The notes below the pieces were generated by a model. The model was given only the letters and a program-made list of their open reading frames with translations, was not told the DNA's origin and searched no databases. Shown piece by piece: positions 1-9,037 of a stretch of 64,000 nucleotides of DNA (the stretch's first letter is position 1; each line of letters begins with the position of its first letter). Made by a program: the position numbers and the translations under genes. Origin of the DNA: a bacterium 210917-SL.2.15 (GTDB lineage Bacteria > Bacillota > Clostridia > Oscillospirales > Oscillospiraceae); assembly GCA_020555605.1 (NCBI GenBank), contig JAJCJC010000012.1:1-64000 (forward strand), written 5' to 3'.

Positions 1-86
1 TTCCCATTCCGAACACAGTAGTTAAGCTCACTTCTGCTCACAATACTTGGCTGGAGACGGCCCGGAAAGATAGGTAGCGCCAACAC
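1..86 (+). rRNA. 5S ribosomal RNA, 3' part
   Basis: The window opens inside a 5S rRNA: the text from CCCATTCCGAACAC through GGTAGCGCC is the conserved loop and 3' half of bacterial 5S. The 5' part lies outside the window, so an rRNA operon ends here. The exact 3' end is uncertain by a few bases. Confidence 0.93.
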
Positions 87-91
87 AAACT

Positions 92-125
92 AAGCTCCAC
101 AGGAACACTGTGGAGCTTCTTATTT
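92..125 (+). terminator. Intrinsic terminator of the rRNA operon
   Basis: A 10-bp perfect inverted repeat (AAGCTCCACA / TGTGGAGCTT, 92-101 and 109-118) with a 7-nt loop is followed by CTTATTTTAT. It sits directly after the 5S rRNA and ends that transcript. Confidence 0.85.
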
Positions 126-204
126 TATATTTTTGCTTACCGTTCTGCTGGTCCTATCGAAAATGACCGGAAACGAAAAAGAGCTCCTGTCAAAGGGAGC
201 GAAG

Positions 205-239
205 GGAACCTTTGCAAATGGTTCCTTTTGTGCTATACT
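205..239 (+). promoter_or_regulatory. Promoter with overlapping dyad
   Basis: TTGCAA (212-217), 16-nt spacer, TATACT (234-239) matches a sigma-A promoter for the Cys-rich protein downstream. A dyad GGAACC-N9-GGTTCC (205-225) covers the -35 box and could be an operator. Operator function is inference only. Confidence 0.45.
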
Positions 240-281
240 AAAAAACGAAATGCAAAACAATGCCATATATGGAGGAACAGT

Positions 282-905
282 ATGGAGGAAGCAAAACGCG
301 CTTTTGGATATGTATGTCCCCACTGCGGCAAACCGGTTTATGCAGAGCGGACACCCTTTGCAATGGCGGCGGGGAAGATGGATATTATTTGCGCATGCGG
401 CAAATCGTCGCTGCATATGGAACCGGACGCGCTGCAGCGCTATCATCTTCAGGTGCCTTGCGGCGTGTGCGGAGGAGTGCATGATGCAGTGTGCAATGAC
501 CGGGCCCTGTTTTCCGGACGGGGGATCGGGCTGGCTTGTGCGAAGGCACAGCAGCTGTGCTGCTATATTGGTTGGCCGGAAGAGGTGCATGTAAAGTTGG
601 ATGCGCTGGCAGAACTTTGCGCAGGACTGCGGGAAAAGGAGCAGCAACCGGAAGAGCAAGAGGCTAAAGCGTTTTACAACGATGTGATTATGTATGAAGT
701 GCTTTCGGAATTGAAGGAGATCGCGGGAAGAGGCGGCATTTCGTGTGCCTGCGGCGGCAAACACCGGACGATGAAGGTGCGCCATGCGGCGGTGGATCTT
801 GTTTGCAGGGATTGCGGTGCAGCGCTGCGTATTCCGGCTGCAAATGATGATGATTTGGACAATCTGTGCTGCCGGATGAAACTGACCATTCCGGGCAAGG
901 TGTGA
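282..905 (+). CDS. Cysteine-rich zinc-ribbon-like protein of unknown function
   Basis: A 207-residue soluble protein that I do not recognise as a named family. It carries about five paired-cysteine knuckles (CPHCG near residue 12, CACG near 37, CGVCGG near 59, CACGG near 153, CRDCG near 174), a pattern typical of structural zinc sites, with an acidic, helical middle section around residues 110-130. The start at 282 is chosen because GGAGG lies 6 nt upstream; a longer in-frame ORF from 228 lacks such a site. No membrane segment or signal peptide is visible. It precedes the thioesterase by 22 bp and may be cotranscribed with it. Confidence 0.75.
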   Translation: MEEAKRAFGYVCPHCGKPVYAERTPFAMAAGKMDIICACGKSSLHMEPDALQRYHLQVPCGVCGGVHDAVCNDRALFSGRGIGLACAKAQQLCCYIGWPEEVHVKLDALAELCAGLREKEQQPEEQEAKAFYNDVIMYEVLSELKEIAGRGGISCACGGKHRTMKVRHAAVDLVCRDCGAALRIPAANDDDLDNLCCRMKLTIPGKV

Positions 906-927
906 AGCCAGAAAAAGAGAGGTCTAT

Positions 928-1656
928 ATGAACAAAATTTACGAAAATGAATATCCTGTCCGAGTGATTGACATGGATCTGTTTCGGCTGTGCCGACCTT
1001 CTTCGCTGATGAATTTCATGCAGGAAGCAGCAATGGAGCACGTGGTGGAATTGGGCTTTGGTACCGATGAGCTGGCAAAAAAGCACGCGATCTGGATGCT
1101 GGTGCGCATGAAATATACGATCCACCGCCCGATCCGGGGGGGTGAGGTGCTGCACATTAAGACTTGGGGGCGTCGGCCCACCGGAGCGTTTGTCATACGG
1201 GATTATGAGCTGTATGTGGGCCAGGAACGCGTCGGCGAGGCAGTCAGTACGTGGGTTTTGGGGGATATGGAAAACCATTCCCTGCTGCGGGCGGAGGATC
1301 TGCTTTCGCCGGAGGGCGCTTTGGAAATGGATCATCCGCAGGAAAAGCTGGGGAAGATCCGGATGCCAAAGGAAATGGAAGAAGTAGGCGAGCGCCGGAT
1401 CGGTTACAGCGAAACAGATCTCAACGGCCACGCCAACAATACGCGCTATGCCGATTACGCCTGTGATGCGATCCGGTTTGAAACTCTGGCAGGATACTAT
1501 GTGAAAGAGTTGCAGATCACCTACAGCGCGGAATGCCTGGCGGGGCAGAGTATTCGCCTGTTGCGTCAAAAGCAGGACAGTTTTTATTATGTGCGCGGTG
1601 TAGACAAAGATGGAAAGCCCCATTTTGATATTCGTATGGAACTTGCCGAAATTTAA
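928..1656 (+). CDS. Acyl-ACP thioesterase
   Basis: A 242-residue protein of the bacterial acyl-ACP thioesterase family (FatA/FatB-like), which hydrolyses acyl-ACP to free fatty acid and ACP in the cytoplasm. It has two hot-dog folds: the first covers roughly residues 1-130 (signature near RVIDMDLFRLCRPSSLMNF) and the second contains GYSETDLNGHANNTRYADY near residue 154, where Asp, Asn and His match the catalytic region of the family. The length is usual for bacterial members. AGAGAGG lies upstream of the ATG. No partner gene for fatty-acid synthesis is nearby, so its physiological substrate cannot be read from context. Confidence 0.88.
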   Translation: MNKIYENEYPVRVIDMDLFRLCRPSSLMNFMQEAAMEHVVELGFGTDELAKKHAIWMLVRMKYTIHRPIRGGEVLHIKTWGRRPTGAFVIRDYELYVGQERVGEAVSTWVLGDMENHSLLRAEDLLSPEGALEMDHPQEKLGKIRMPKEMEEVGERRIGYSETDLNGHANNTRYADYACDAIRFETLAGYYVKELQITYSAECLAGQSIRLLRQKQDSFYYVRGVDKDGKPHFDIRMELAEI

Positions 1657-1675
1657 CGGCGGTATCTTCCGATGA

Positions 1676-1704
1676 TTGACAATCCTGTCGGAAAGCCGTA
1701 CAAT
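1676..1704 (+). promoter_or_regulatory. Consensus sigma-A promoter for IMP dehydrogenase
   Basis: TTGACA (1676-1681), 17-nt spacer and TACAAT (1699-1704) lie 48 bp before the IMP dehydrogenase ATG. I see no guanine riboswitch in the short leader. Confidence 0.8.
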
Positions 1705-1751
1705 AAAATTCCATATGCAGTCTCTTAAATCGATACAGGAGGTAGAAAAAC

Positions 1752-3266
1752 ATGGCGAAGTTTTTTGAAGAGCCGTCCCATACATTCAGCGAATATCTCT
1801 TGGTGCCCGGATATTCCAGCGCAGAGTGCGTCCCGGACCGGGTTAGTTTGAAAACGCCTCTGGTTAGGTTCCGTAAAGGCGAGGAAAGTGCCATCACCAT
1901 GAATATCCCGATGGTTTCTGCGATTATGCAGTCCGTGTCCAACGATACTATGGCGATTGCATTGGCCAAGGAAGGCGGCGTATCTTTTATTTATGGTTCG
2001 CAGACCATTGAAGAGGAAGCGGCCATGATTGCCCGAGTGAAGGCGTACAAGGCCGGTTTTGTTGTCAGCGACAGTAATATCACGCCGGAACACACTTTGG
2101 CGGATATCTTGGCGCTCAAAGAGCAAACTGGCCACTCCACTGTGGCAGTCACCGAAGACGGCACGCCCAATGGTAAACTGGTGGGCATTGTCACCAGCCG
2201 CGATTACCGCGTCAGCCGCATGGGGCCGGAACTGAAAGTCAAAGAGTTCATGACGCCCATCGATAAGCTGGTGACCGCGCCCAAGAGTACTACTCTGAAA
2301 GAGGCCAACGACATCATTTGGGACAACAAGCTCAACGCCCTGCCCATTCTGGATGACAAGGGCCACCTCCTGTATATGGTTTTCCGCAAGGATTATTCCG
2401 ATCATAAAGCTAGCCCCTTGGAGTTGCTGGACAGCCAGAAGCGCTATATCGTGGGTGCGGGCATCAACACTCGGGATTATGAGCAGCGCGTACCGGCGTT
2501 GCTGGCTGCCGGTGCGGATGTGCTGTGCATCGACTCCTCTGAGGGGTTTTCCGAGTGGCAGAAGCGTACCATCGAATGGGTGCGCAAGACCTATGGTGAG
2601 AGCGTGAAGATCGGCGCGGGCAACGTGGTGGACGGCGAGGGCTTCCGCTTTTTGGCGGAATGCGGCGCGGACTTTATCAAAGTGGGCATCGGCGGCGGTT
2701 CCATCTGTATTACCCGGGAGCAGAAGGGCATCGGCCGCGGTCAGGCCACGGCCCTGATCGACGTATGCCGTGAGCGCGACGCTTATTATGAGGAAACCGG
2801 CGTGTACATCCCCGTGTGTTCCGACGGCGGCATCGTGCACGATTATCATGTGACGCTGGCGTTGGCTATGGGAGCGGATTTCCTGATGCTGGGCCGGTAT
2901 TTTGCCCGCTTTGATGAAAGTCCCACCAACCGCGTGCGCATCAACGGAAATTATATGAAAGAATATTGGGGTGAAGGCAGCGCCCGCGCCCGTAACTGGC
3001 AGCGCTATGATCTGGGCGGAGCCCAGAAACTGAGCTTTGTTGAAGGTGTGGATTCTTATGTACCTTACGCCGGCAGCCTGAAGGAAAACGTGGGTGTAAC
3101 GCTCTACAAGGTGCGTTCCACCATGTGCAACTGCGGCGCGCTGACGATTCCGGAGCTGCAGGAAAAGGCCAAGCTGACGCTGGTTTCCGCCACGTCTATT
3201 GTCGAGGGCGGCGCCCACGATGTGGTGTTGAAAGAGAGTAGCAACCCGGGTTTTAATAATAACTGA
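1752..3266 (+). CDS. guaB: IMP dehydrogenase
   Basis: A 504-residue IMP dehydrogenase that oxidises IMP to XMP with NAD+, the committed step of guanine nucleotide synthesis. The catalytic TIM barrel is interrupted by a CBS-domain pair at about residues 105-215. The active-site loop [17 protein letters not shown] holds the catalytic Cys at about residue 319, and the flap region and a potassium-site loop are present. AGGAGG precedes the ATG. The insert [23 protein letters not shown] is the long-flap variant common in Clostridia. The gene is a single unit with its own promoter and terminator. Confidence 0.95.
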   Translation: MAKFFEEPSHTFSEYLLVPGYSSAECVPDRVSLKTPLVRFRKGEESAITMNIPMVSAIMQSVSNDTMAIALAKEGGVSFIYGSQTIEEEAAMIARVKAYKAGFVVSDSNITPEHTLADILALKEQTGHSTVAVTEDGTPNGKLVGIVTSRDYRVSRMGPELKVKEFMTPIDKLVTAPKSTTLKEANDIIWDNKLNALPILDDKGHLLYMVFRKDYSDHKASPLELLDSQKRYIVGAGINTRDYEQRVPALLAAGADVLCIDSSEGFSEWQKRTIEWVRKTYGESVKIGAGNVVDGEGFRFLAECGADFIKVGIGGGSICITREQKGIGRGQATALIDVCRERDAYYEETGVYIPVCSDGGIVHDYHVTLALAMGADFLMLGRYFARFDESPTNRVRINGNYMKEYWGEGSARARNWQRYDLGGAQKLSFVEGVDSYVPYAGSLKENVGVTLYKVRSTMCNCGALTIPELQEKAKLTLVSATSIVEGGAHDVVLKESSNPGFNNN

Positions 3267-3270
3267 ATGA

Positions 3271-3301
3271 AAAAAGCCGCCGCTTCAGCGGTGGCTTTTT
3301 C
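3271..3301. terminator. Bidirectional intrinsic terminator
   Basis: AAAAAGCCGCCGC and GCGGTGGCTTTTT pair around a TTCA loop, with A- and T-tracts on both sides. It serves guaB on the plus strand and the convergent regulator gene on the minus strand. Confidence 0.88.
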
Positions 3302-3304
3302 ATT

Positions 3305-3513
3305 TCAGAAATAAAACAATTCTTCAAAAGTTTTGTCCAGGGCGATGCACAAAATCAACGCCAGTTTGGCGGTGGGGTTGAACTGCTCGGTTTCAATGGA
3401 ACTGATGGTGTTGCGGGACACGCCCACCATCTCGGCCAGTTGCCCTTGGGACAGTTTTTTTCGGCCCGCGCTTCTTTGAGGCGGTTTTTCAGGATCAGTT
3501 TTTCATCCATCAT
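3305..3513 (-). pseudogene. XRE-family HTH regulator, frameshifted at a 7-A tract
   Basis: The minus strand encodes a compact Cro/CI-type helix-turn-helix protein of about 68 residues (MDEKLILKNRLKEARAEK, then LSQGQLAEMVGVSRNTISS, ending in KTFEELFYF). Reading is broken at a run of seven A (plus-strand T at 3455-3461); eight would restore one continuous frame. The ATG abuts the stop codon of the upstream membrane gene, so the two are a coupled pair of the familiar XRE plus small membrane protein type. The break could be a true inactivation, a slippage-switchable tract or a sequencing error; the sequence cannot tell. Confidence 0.7.
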
Positions 3514-3720
3514 TTATCTAAGTACGGTAAGAATATAGCTGGCCAAAGACGAGGCCCCGGCCATTGCGCCGCAAATAACGGTAATCAGGTATGCCCGTTT
3601 CCCGGAAAATTTGTATTTTGGATAAGCTTCAGCTGCGGCAAACGCCCAAAACAGCGTCAGCGGGGCATAATTGGGTTGGCCGGTGAACCAGTTGAAAATT
3701 AAAATAAACACTTCAACCAA
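3514..3720 (-). CDS. Small membrane protein of the XRE-linked (DUF6442-like) type
   Basis: A 68-residue protein with two hydrophobic helices (about residues 3-30 and 42-66) around a basic, Tyr-rich turn (AYPKYKFSGKRAY). Such proteins commonly sit directly before small XRE regulators in Firmicutes, as here, where the stop TAA touches the next ATG. The only plausible start is TTG at 3720, yet the strong promoter just upstream would leave a leader of about 8 nt with no ribosome-binding site. Either it is translated almost leaderless or the 5' end of the gene has been lost. Confidence 0.55.
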   Translation of the reverse strand: MVEVFILIFNWFTGQPNYAPLTLFWAFAAAEAYPKYKFSGKRAYLITVICGAMAGASSLASYILTVLR

Positions 3721-3734
3721 AGCAAAGGCGGTTC

Positions 3735-3763
3735 ATTATAATATTGCCAAGTATTCTTGTCAA
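3735..3763 (-). promoter_or_regulatory. Consensus promoter for the membrane protein/XRE pair
   Basis: On the minus strand TTGACA (3763-3758), 17 nt and TATAAT (3740-3735) form a perfect sigma-A promoter. The predicted transcription start is only about 8 nt before the TTG start codon. Confidence 0.8.
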
Positions 3764-3915
3764 TACTTTTTGCAAAGTTTTATTGGTAAACAAGCATCCG
3801 CAAAAATTGCGGCGCAATCGCCGGATTCTACTTTACAAACAGACAGTTCAGGGATTATACTAACTTAATACGGCGTTTTGAGCACTGGCAGCTCCCGGAA
3901 AGTGAGGTCTCCCTT

Positions 3916-5187
3916 ATGGGAAAAATTGTTGAGACGTTTGGAAAAATCATTCAGGACGAATGTGATAAAAATTCTGCCGCGGCACGTAAGCTGCTGCTGG
4001 CGGGCTATCATGCGCAGAATCTGCGCTGGAAGACGGTGCCGGGCAAACGGGTGTCAAAGGCGGCGCAGCTGGCGTCGGTGGAGACCATGAATTCCATGAT
4101 TGCGCCCCTGGCTCATGCGGAACGGGCGGCTATGGTCAGTCTGTTTACGCCCTGTGAGCTGCTGCAGGTGGCGGGGCTGCATCCCTATTCCTGCGAAGGA
4201 TTTGGCTGTTTTCTCTCAGGCACCCATGCCGAACGCGCATTTTTGCAGCACGCGGAGAACGAAGGCCTGCCCGAAACCTTTTGCTCCTACCACAAAGTGT
4301 TCATCGGCGCGGCGGAAAAAGGGTTGATGCCCAAGCCGCGCTTTATTATCAATACGACCTTGGCCTGTGATGCCAACCTCCTGACATTCCGCCGCCTAGC
4401 GGACTTTTTCGGTGTGAAGCAGTACGTGATCGATGTGCCCTACGGTCAGGATGAAGAGGCGGTGCAGTATGTGGCTGAGCAGCTGCGCGGCATGAAGGCG
4501 TTTATTGAAGCGCAGACGGGTGAAAAGATCGACGAAGGAAAATTGGCGAAAGCCGTGGGCCGCAGCCAGCGGAGCATGGATAATTTTCGCCGTTTCATGG
4601 CGCTGAGTGCGGACAAGCAGCAGATGGCCACCGTAACCGACCAGATGTTTTCCGCTTTTATGCTGCACAACTTGTTAGGTACTGAGGGAGCGGAGCGATT
4701 TACCATTCAATGCCTGAAAACGGTGAAGAACGCACCGGCCGCCAAGGGAAAGCGCCTTTTGTGGATGCATACCATTCCCTACTGGGTGGCGCCTTTGCGC
4801 GATGTACTGGACTATAATGAGGCGGTGCAGGTGGTCGGCTGCGACATGAGCTTTGAGGGATTAGTGCAGGGCGATACAGCGGATCCCTATCGCGCGATGG
4901 CGCAACGGGTGGTGTATTCTGCATTCAACGGTCCGGTGCAGCGCCGCATTGACCGGGGGCTGGAAGCAGCGCGAGAACTGAAGGCCGACGGCGTGATCTG
5001 GTTTTGCCACTGGGGCTGCAAGCATACGCTGGGCGGCGCGCAGATTGCCAAACAGAAATTTGAGGAAGCGGGCTATCCCTGCCTGATTCTGGACGGCGAC
5101 GGCTGCGACCGCAGCCATGGCGGCGAGGGTCAGATGGCCACTCGTGTGGAGGCCTTTATTGAAATGCTGGGGGGAGAACAGGCATGA
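3916..5187 (+). CDS. 2-hydroxyacyl-CoA dehydratase-family subunit (HgdB/BcrC/YjiM-like)
   Basis: A 423-residue iron-sulfur protein of the benzoyl-CoA reductase / 2-hydroxyglutaryl-CoA dehydratase family. Conserved Cys sites are visible at FTPCELLQVAGLHPYSCEGFGC (near residues 78-98), TTLACDAN (near 152) and FCHWGCKHTLGG (near 367), which in the family ligate a [4Fe-4S] or double-cubane cluster. Members accept an electron from an ATP-driven activase and perform low-potential reductions or radical dehydrations. Its stop overlaps the ATG of the next gene, so it is translationally coupled to the fused partner. The substrate is not predictable; relation to the double-cubane proteins is possible. 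Confidence 0.85.
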   Translation: MGKIVETFGKIIQDECDKNSAAARKLLLAGYHAQNLRWKTVPGKRVSKAAQLASVETMNSMIAPLAHAERAAMVSLFTPCELLQVAGLHPYSCEGFGCFLSGTHAERAFLQHAENEGLPETFCSYHKVFIGAAEKGLMPKPRFIINTTLACDANLLTFRRLADFFGVKQYVIDVPYGQDEEAVQYVAEQLRGMKAFIEAQTGEKIDEGKLAKAVGRSQRSMDNFRRFMALSADKQQMATVTDQMFSAFMLHNLLGTEGAERFTIQCLKTVKNAPAAKGKRLLWMHTIPYWVAPLRDVLDYNEAVQVVGCDMSFEGLVQGDTADPYRAMAQRVVYSAFNGPVQRRIDRGLEAARELKADGVIWFCHWGCKHTLGGAQIAKQKFEEAGYPCLILDGDGCDRSHGGEGQMATRVEAFIEMLGGEQA

Positions 5188-6836
5188 GCGTGACCCATTA
5201 TATTTGCAAATACACTCCGGTGGAGCTGCTGCGCGCTTTTGGCGGCGAAGTGGTCATTTTGAATCATATGCCGGACAATTTCGACCTCAGTGATCAGGTC
5301 AGCCACCCCAATCTCTGCGGCTTCGGCAAGGCACTGCTGGAAGCGTGCATGGAGGGACAGGTAAAGGAGCTGGTGCTGGTTAATTGCTGCGACACCATCC
5401 GCAGCGCTTACGATGTGCTGCTGGAAAGCGGAAAACTGGATTTTATCTTTATGCTGGACATGCTTCACAGCACGGACGCATGCTCCCGCGAGCGCACCAA
5501 AAACGAGTTGCTGCGTCTGGCAGAGGCATACGGCGCCTATAAAGGCACAGCTTTTGATGAAGCGAAATTTTTTGCCGCCTTTGAAGCGCGGCCCCGGCCA
5601 AGAGAGGACTATATCAGCGTGCTCGGCGCCCGGGTAGGGGATGAATTGTTCCAGATGATGGAACGCTCCATGCCCATGCCGGTGCGCAACGACACGTGTG
5701 TGAACAACCGCTCTGTGGCTGCGCCGGAGGAAACAGGGATGGATTTCGACGCCCTGATGGAGTGGTATGCCGCGGCGCTGCTGGGCCAGCTGCCTTGTAT
5801 GCGCATGACGGATACAGCCGGGCGTAAGCAGCTGATGAACGATCCGCACCTGAAGGCGGTCATCTATCACACGGTAAAATTCTGCGATTATTACGGTTTT
5901 GAATACTCCCATCTGCGCCGGGAACTGACGCAGCCGATGCTCAAACTGGAATCGGACTATACGGTCCAGAGCAGTGGACAGCTGCTGACCCGCCTGGAAG
6001 CGTTTGCCGAAAGCATGGCTCCGGTGGTACAGACAAGCGAAAGGAAGAAAAACATGAACGGAAAGGGACTTTATGTAGGCATCGACAGCGGCTCCACCAG
6101 TACAGATGTGGTGATTTTGAACGAGAAACAGGACATCGTTTCTCAGGTGATCCTGCCTACCGGCGCGGGCGCTGCGGCGGGCGCCGACCGGGCACTGGAG
6201 GAAGCGCTCCGTCAGGCGAACCTCACCCGGGAGGAGCTGACTGCTACTGTGACCACCGGCTATGGCCGCACGGCGATTCAAAGCGGCGATAAATCCATCA
6301 CTGAGATTACCTGCCACGCCAGAGGGGCCTTTTTTCTGAACCCCAATGTGCGCACGATCATCGACATCGGCGGGCAAGACAGCAAGGTGATCCGTATCGA
6401 TGATACAGGCAATGTGACCAACTTCGTGATGAATGACAAATGCGCCGCAGGCACGGGCCGTTTCCTGGAACTGATGGCCCGCACCTTGGAGTTGTCCTTG
6501 GAGCAGATGAGCGAAATGGGACTCACTTGGAAGGAGGATATCACCATTTCCAGCATGTGCACGGTGTTTGCCGAGTCCGAAGTGGTGTCTTTGATCGCAC
6601 AGGATAAGACCGCGGCGGATATCATCCACGGTCTTAACGAGTCCGTGGCTTCCAAAACTTGCGCTTTGGTCAAGCGCGTGGGCGGCGAGGGTGAATATAT
6701 GATGACTGGCGGCGTGTCGAAGAACAAGGGTGTAGTGGACGCCATCGAGCGCAAGCTGGGGGTGAAGCTGTGCATTTCCGACGCTGCGCAGCTCAACGGA
6801 GCTTTGGGTGCGGCGCTGTTTGCCATGGAACTGTGA
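5184..6836 (+). CDS. Fusion of dehydratase-like subunit and acyl-CoA dehydratase activase
   Basis: A 550-residue two-part protein. Residues 1 to about 285 resemble a short dehydratase-family subunit (Cys at VNCCDTIRSAYD and at NDTCVNNRS). Residues from about 292 form a complete BadF/BadG/HgdC-type activase: ASKHA ATPase phosphate loops at GIDSGSTSTDV and DIGGQDSKV, and the two Cys that bridge the dimer [4Fe-4S] cluster in NDKCAAGTGRF and ISSMCTVFAESEV. The fusion puts the ATP-driven electron donor on its acceptor. A possible internal start (ATG at 6055 after AGGAAG) could also make free activase. ATGA overlap with the upstream gene supports one complex. Confidence 0.85.
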   Translation: MSVTHYICKYTPVELLRAFGGEVVILNHMPDNFDLSDQVSHPNLCGFGKALLEACMEGQVKELVLVNCCDTIRSAYDVLLESGKLDFIFMLDMLHSTDACSRERTKNELLRLAEAYGAYKGTAFDEAKFFAAFEARPRPREDYISVLGARVGDELFQMMERSMPMPVRNDTCVNNRSVAAPEETGMDFDALMEWYAAALLGQLPCMRMTDTAGRKQLMNDPHLKAVIYHTVKFCDYYGFEYSHLRRELTQPMLKLESDYTVQSSGQLLTRLEAFAESMAPVVQTSERKKNMNGKGLYVGIDSGSTSTDVVILNEKQDIVSQVILPTGAGAAAGADRALEEALRQANLTREELTATVTTGYGRTAIQSGDKSITEITCHARGAFFLNPNVRTIIDIGGQDSKVIRIDDTGNVTNFVMNDKCAAGTGRFLELMARTLELSLEQMSEMGLTWKEDITISSMCTVFAESEVVSLIAQDKTAADIIHGLNESVASKTCALVKRVGGEGEYMMTGGVSKNKGVVDAIERKLGVKLCISDAAQLNGALGAALFAMEL

Positions 6837-6839
6837 GCG

Positions 6840-7709
6840 ATGCGGTATATCGGAAGTGTTTACCGCCCACCCTCGGAGGCTTACAGCCTAATTGTGCAGC
6901 TCACCGTGGGTTGCAGCCACAACTGCTGTGCCTTTTGCAGCATGTATCGGGAAAAGCAGTTTTTTGTGCGCCCGGTGGAGGAGGTGCTGGCCGATCTGGC
7001 CTGGTGCCGGCGGCAGTACGCCTCGATCGGCCGGATTTTTCTGGCTGACGGCGACGCTCTGATCGCACCTGCCGAGGATTTGTTGCGTATTCTGGAGTAT
7101 ATCCGAACCGAAATCCCCGAATGTGAGCGGGTGAGCTGCTATGCCTCGCCCAAAAGCGTGCGGCGGAAAACGGATGCAGAGCTGTGCGCCCTGCGCGCGG
7201 CGAATTTACAGATGGTGTATATGGGGCTGGAATCCGGAAGCGACGACATCCTGCGCCGCATGCGCAAGGGATGCAGCGCTGCGCAGATTGTGGAGGCGGC
7301 CCAGCGGGTGCGCGGGGCCGAAATGGCTTTGTCCGTTACAGCGATTTCCGGCCTGGGCGGCCGGGCACAGTGGCAGGAGCACGCCGAGGCCACGGGGGCG
7401 GCCCTCTCGCAAATGAGGGCGGAGTATGTCGGCCTGCTGACCCTGATGGTGGAGCCAGACACGCCGGCGTTTCAGTGGGTGCGCGACGGCGTGCTGCAGC
7501 TGCTCTCGCCCCAAGAGGTGCTGGCGGAAACGTATACGTTGCTAACGCACACAGACAGCGAGGGCAGCGTGCTGCGGATGAACCATGCCTCAAACTATTT
7601 GAGCCTGCGCGGTACCTTGAACCGTGATCGGGAGACCCTATTGGCCCAGCTGCGAAGCGGTATGGACGGCAGTGTGCCCCTAAAACGCGAGGACCTGCGT
7701 GCATTGTGA
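6840..7709 (+). CDS. Radical SAM protein with CX4CX2C cluster motif
   Basis: A 289-residue radical SAM enzyme. GCSHNCCAFCSMYR (near residues 29-42) supplies the three Cys of the [4Fe-4S] cluster in the CX4CX2C spacing seen in an Elp3-like/B12-independent subgroup. DGDALIAP and the GLESGSD segment match the SAM-binding beta strands. It starts 3 bp after the dehydratase/activase fusion stop, so it belongs to the same operon. A role in modifying or maturing the neighbouring reductase, or acting on its product, is inference. Confidence 0.82.
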   Translation: MRYIGSVYRPPSEAYSLIVQLTVGCSHNCCAFCSMYREKQFFVRPVEEVLADLAWCRRQYASIGRIFLADGDALIAPAEDLLRILEYIRTEIPECERVSCYASPKSVRRKTDAELCALRAANLQMVYMGLESGSDDILRRMRKGCSAAQIVEAAQRVRGAEMALSVTAISGLGGRAQWQEHAEATGAALSQMRAEYVGLLTLMVEPDTPAFQWVRDGVLQLLSPQEVLAETYTLLTHTDSEGSVLRMNHASNYLSLRGTLNRDRETLLAQLRSGMDGSVPLKREDLRAL

Positions 7710-7734
7710 ACGGGAGGAAAAGGAGAGAGAAACT

Positions 7735-8943
7735 GTGATCTCATTTTTGAGTTCTGTGCTGATTCCCGGCCGTGAGAACGTTACAGACCCGGTGGTGCGG
7801 CAAAAATATGGCGTGCTGTGCGGCGCGGTGGGCATTTGCCTGAACCTTCTGCTGTTTGCCGGAAAATTTTTTGCCGGAACAGTGGCGAACTCCATCGCTA
7901 TCACCGCGGATGCAATTAACAATTTGTCGGATGTCGGCTCATCCCTGATCACATTGATCGGCTTCAAACTGGCCGGGCAGACGCCGGATTTGAATCATCC
8001 CTTCGGCCATGGGCGCATCGAATATGTATCGGGGCTGATCGTCTCTTTCCTGATCATTTTGATGGGTGTGGGCCTGCTGAAATCTTCGGTGGAAAAGATT
8101 CTGCATCCGGAGGCGGTGGATGGCAGCCCGTTGGTGATCGCAATTTTGGTGGTTTCCATTTGCGTAAAGGTATACATGTACCTCTACAACCGCAGCATAG
8201 GCAAAAAAATCGATTCTGCGGCCATGAAAGCCACTGCGCTAGACAGCCTCAGCGACACCGTAGCCACGCTGGCCGTGCTGGGCACCACGCTGATTGCCCA
8301 ATGCACCAGTGTGATGATCGACGGCTGGTGCGGTATACTGGTGGCGTTCTTCATCCTATATTCCGGCGTCAGTGCGGCCAAGGACACCATCAGCCCTTTG
8401 TTGGGCCAAAGGCCGGAGGAAGCGTTTGTCGGGCAGATTGAACAGATTGTAATGGCACATCCGGAAGTGCAGGGAATGCATGACCTGATTGTGCACAACT
8501 ACGGTCCCGGCCGGGTGATGATTTCGCTGCACGCAGAAGTGCCTGCCCATGGCGATATCCTGATGCTGCACGACGCCATCGACAATATTGAATGTGAGCT
8601 GAAAGAGCGGCTCAAGTGTGATGCGGTGATCCATATGGATCCCATTGTTACCGATGATCCGGCGGTCAATGCGCTGAAAGAGAAGGTTGTGGCGCAGGTG
8701 CAGGCGATTGACCCGGCGCTGAGCATTCACGATTTCCGCGTGGTGGCCGGACCGACCCACACTAATGTGATCTTTGATCTGGAACTGCCCTATCATTTCT
8801 ACCTGAAGGAGGAAACAGTGGTGCAGCAGCTCAAAGATTTTATATCTGAACTGGAAGGACACCGCTACTTTGCCGTAATTCAGGTGGATCATTCCTATGT
8901 GGGAGGTGCCCACAAAGCGCCGGAAAAACAGGAAAGCACCTGA
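7735..8943 (+). CDS. Cation diffusion facilitator family transporter
   Basis: A 402-residue CDF transporter, expected to export divalent metal ions in exchange for protons. Six transmembrane helices span about residues 25-225; the metal-site residues lie in TADAINNLSD and the HPFGHGRIEY turn, and the second site in ALDSLSDTV. A cytosolic domain follows, longer than usual (about 170 residues), appearing to carry two ferredoxin-like repeats. The GTG at 7735 is favoured because AGGAG lies 9 nt upstream; an upstream GTG at 7699 overlaps the previous gene. It is 25 bp after the radical SAM gene and likely in the same operon. Confidence 0.85.
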   Translation: MISFLSSVLIPGRENVTDPVVRQKYGVLCGAVGICLNLLLFAGKFFAGTVANSIAITADAINNLSDVGSSLITLIGFKLAGQTPDLNHPFGHGRIEYVSGLIVSFLIILMGVGLLKSSVEKILHPEAVDGSPLVIAILVVSICVKVYMYLYNRSIGKKIDSAAMKATALDSLSDTVATLAVLGTTLIAQCTSVMIDGWCGILVAFFILYSGVSAAKDTISPLLGQRPEEAFVGQIEQIVMAHPEVQGMHDLIVHNYGPGRVMISLHAEVPAHGDILMLHDAIDNIECELKERLKCDAVIHMDPIVTDDPAVNALKEKVVAQVQAIDPALSIHDFRVVAGPTHTNVIFDLELPYHFYLKEETVVQQLKDFISELEGHRYFAVIQVDHSYVGGAHKAPEKQEST

Positions 8944-8977
8944 GCGATCCGCGTGAGGTTCGAAAATAAAAAAGGAA

Positions 8978-9015
8978 GGGGGAACCGGGAGTGAAAGCTC
9001 CCGGTCCCCCCTCTT
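8978..9015. terminator. Bidirectional terminator
   Basis: A 14-bp near-perfect stem (GGGGGAACCGGGAG with CTCCCGGTCCCCCC) around TGAAAG lies between the convergent CDF and MerR genes, flanked by A-rich and TCTTTC sequence. Confidence 0.75.
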
Positions 9016-9037
9016 TCATGGGACGGTCGGTCCTGAT

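Noticed and set aside
5130..6629. 499-codon minus-strand frame opposite the dehydratase-activase fusion
   Set aside because: The plus-strand product has intact activase motifs and operon overlaps; the antisense frame is a shadow.
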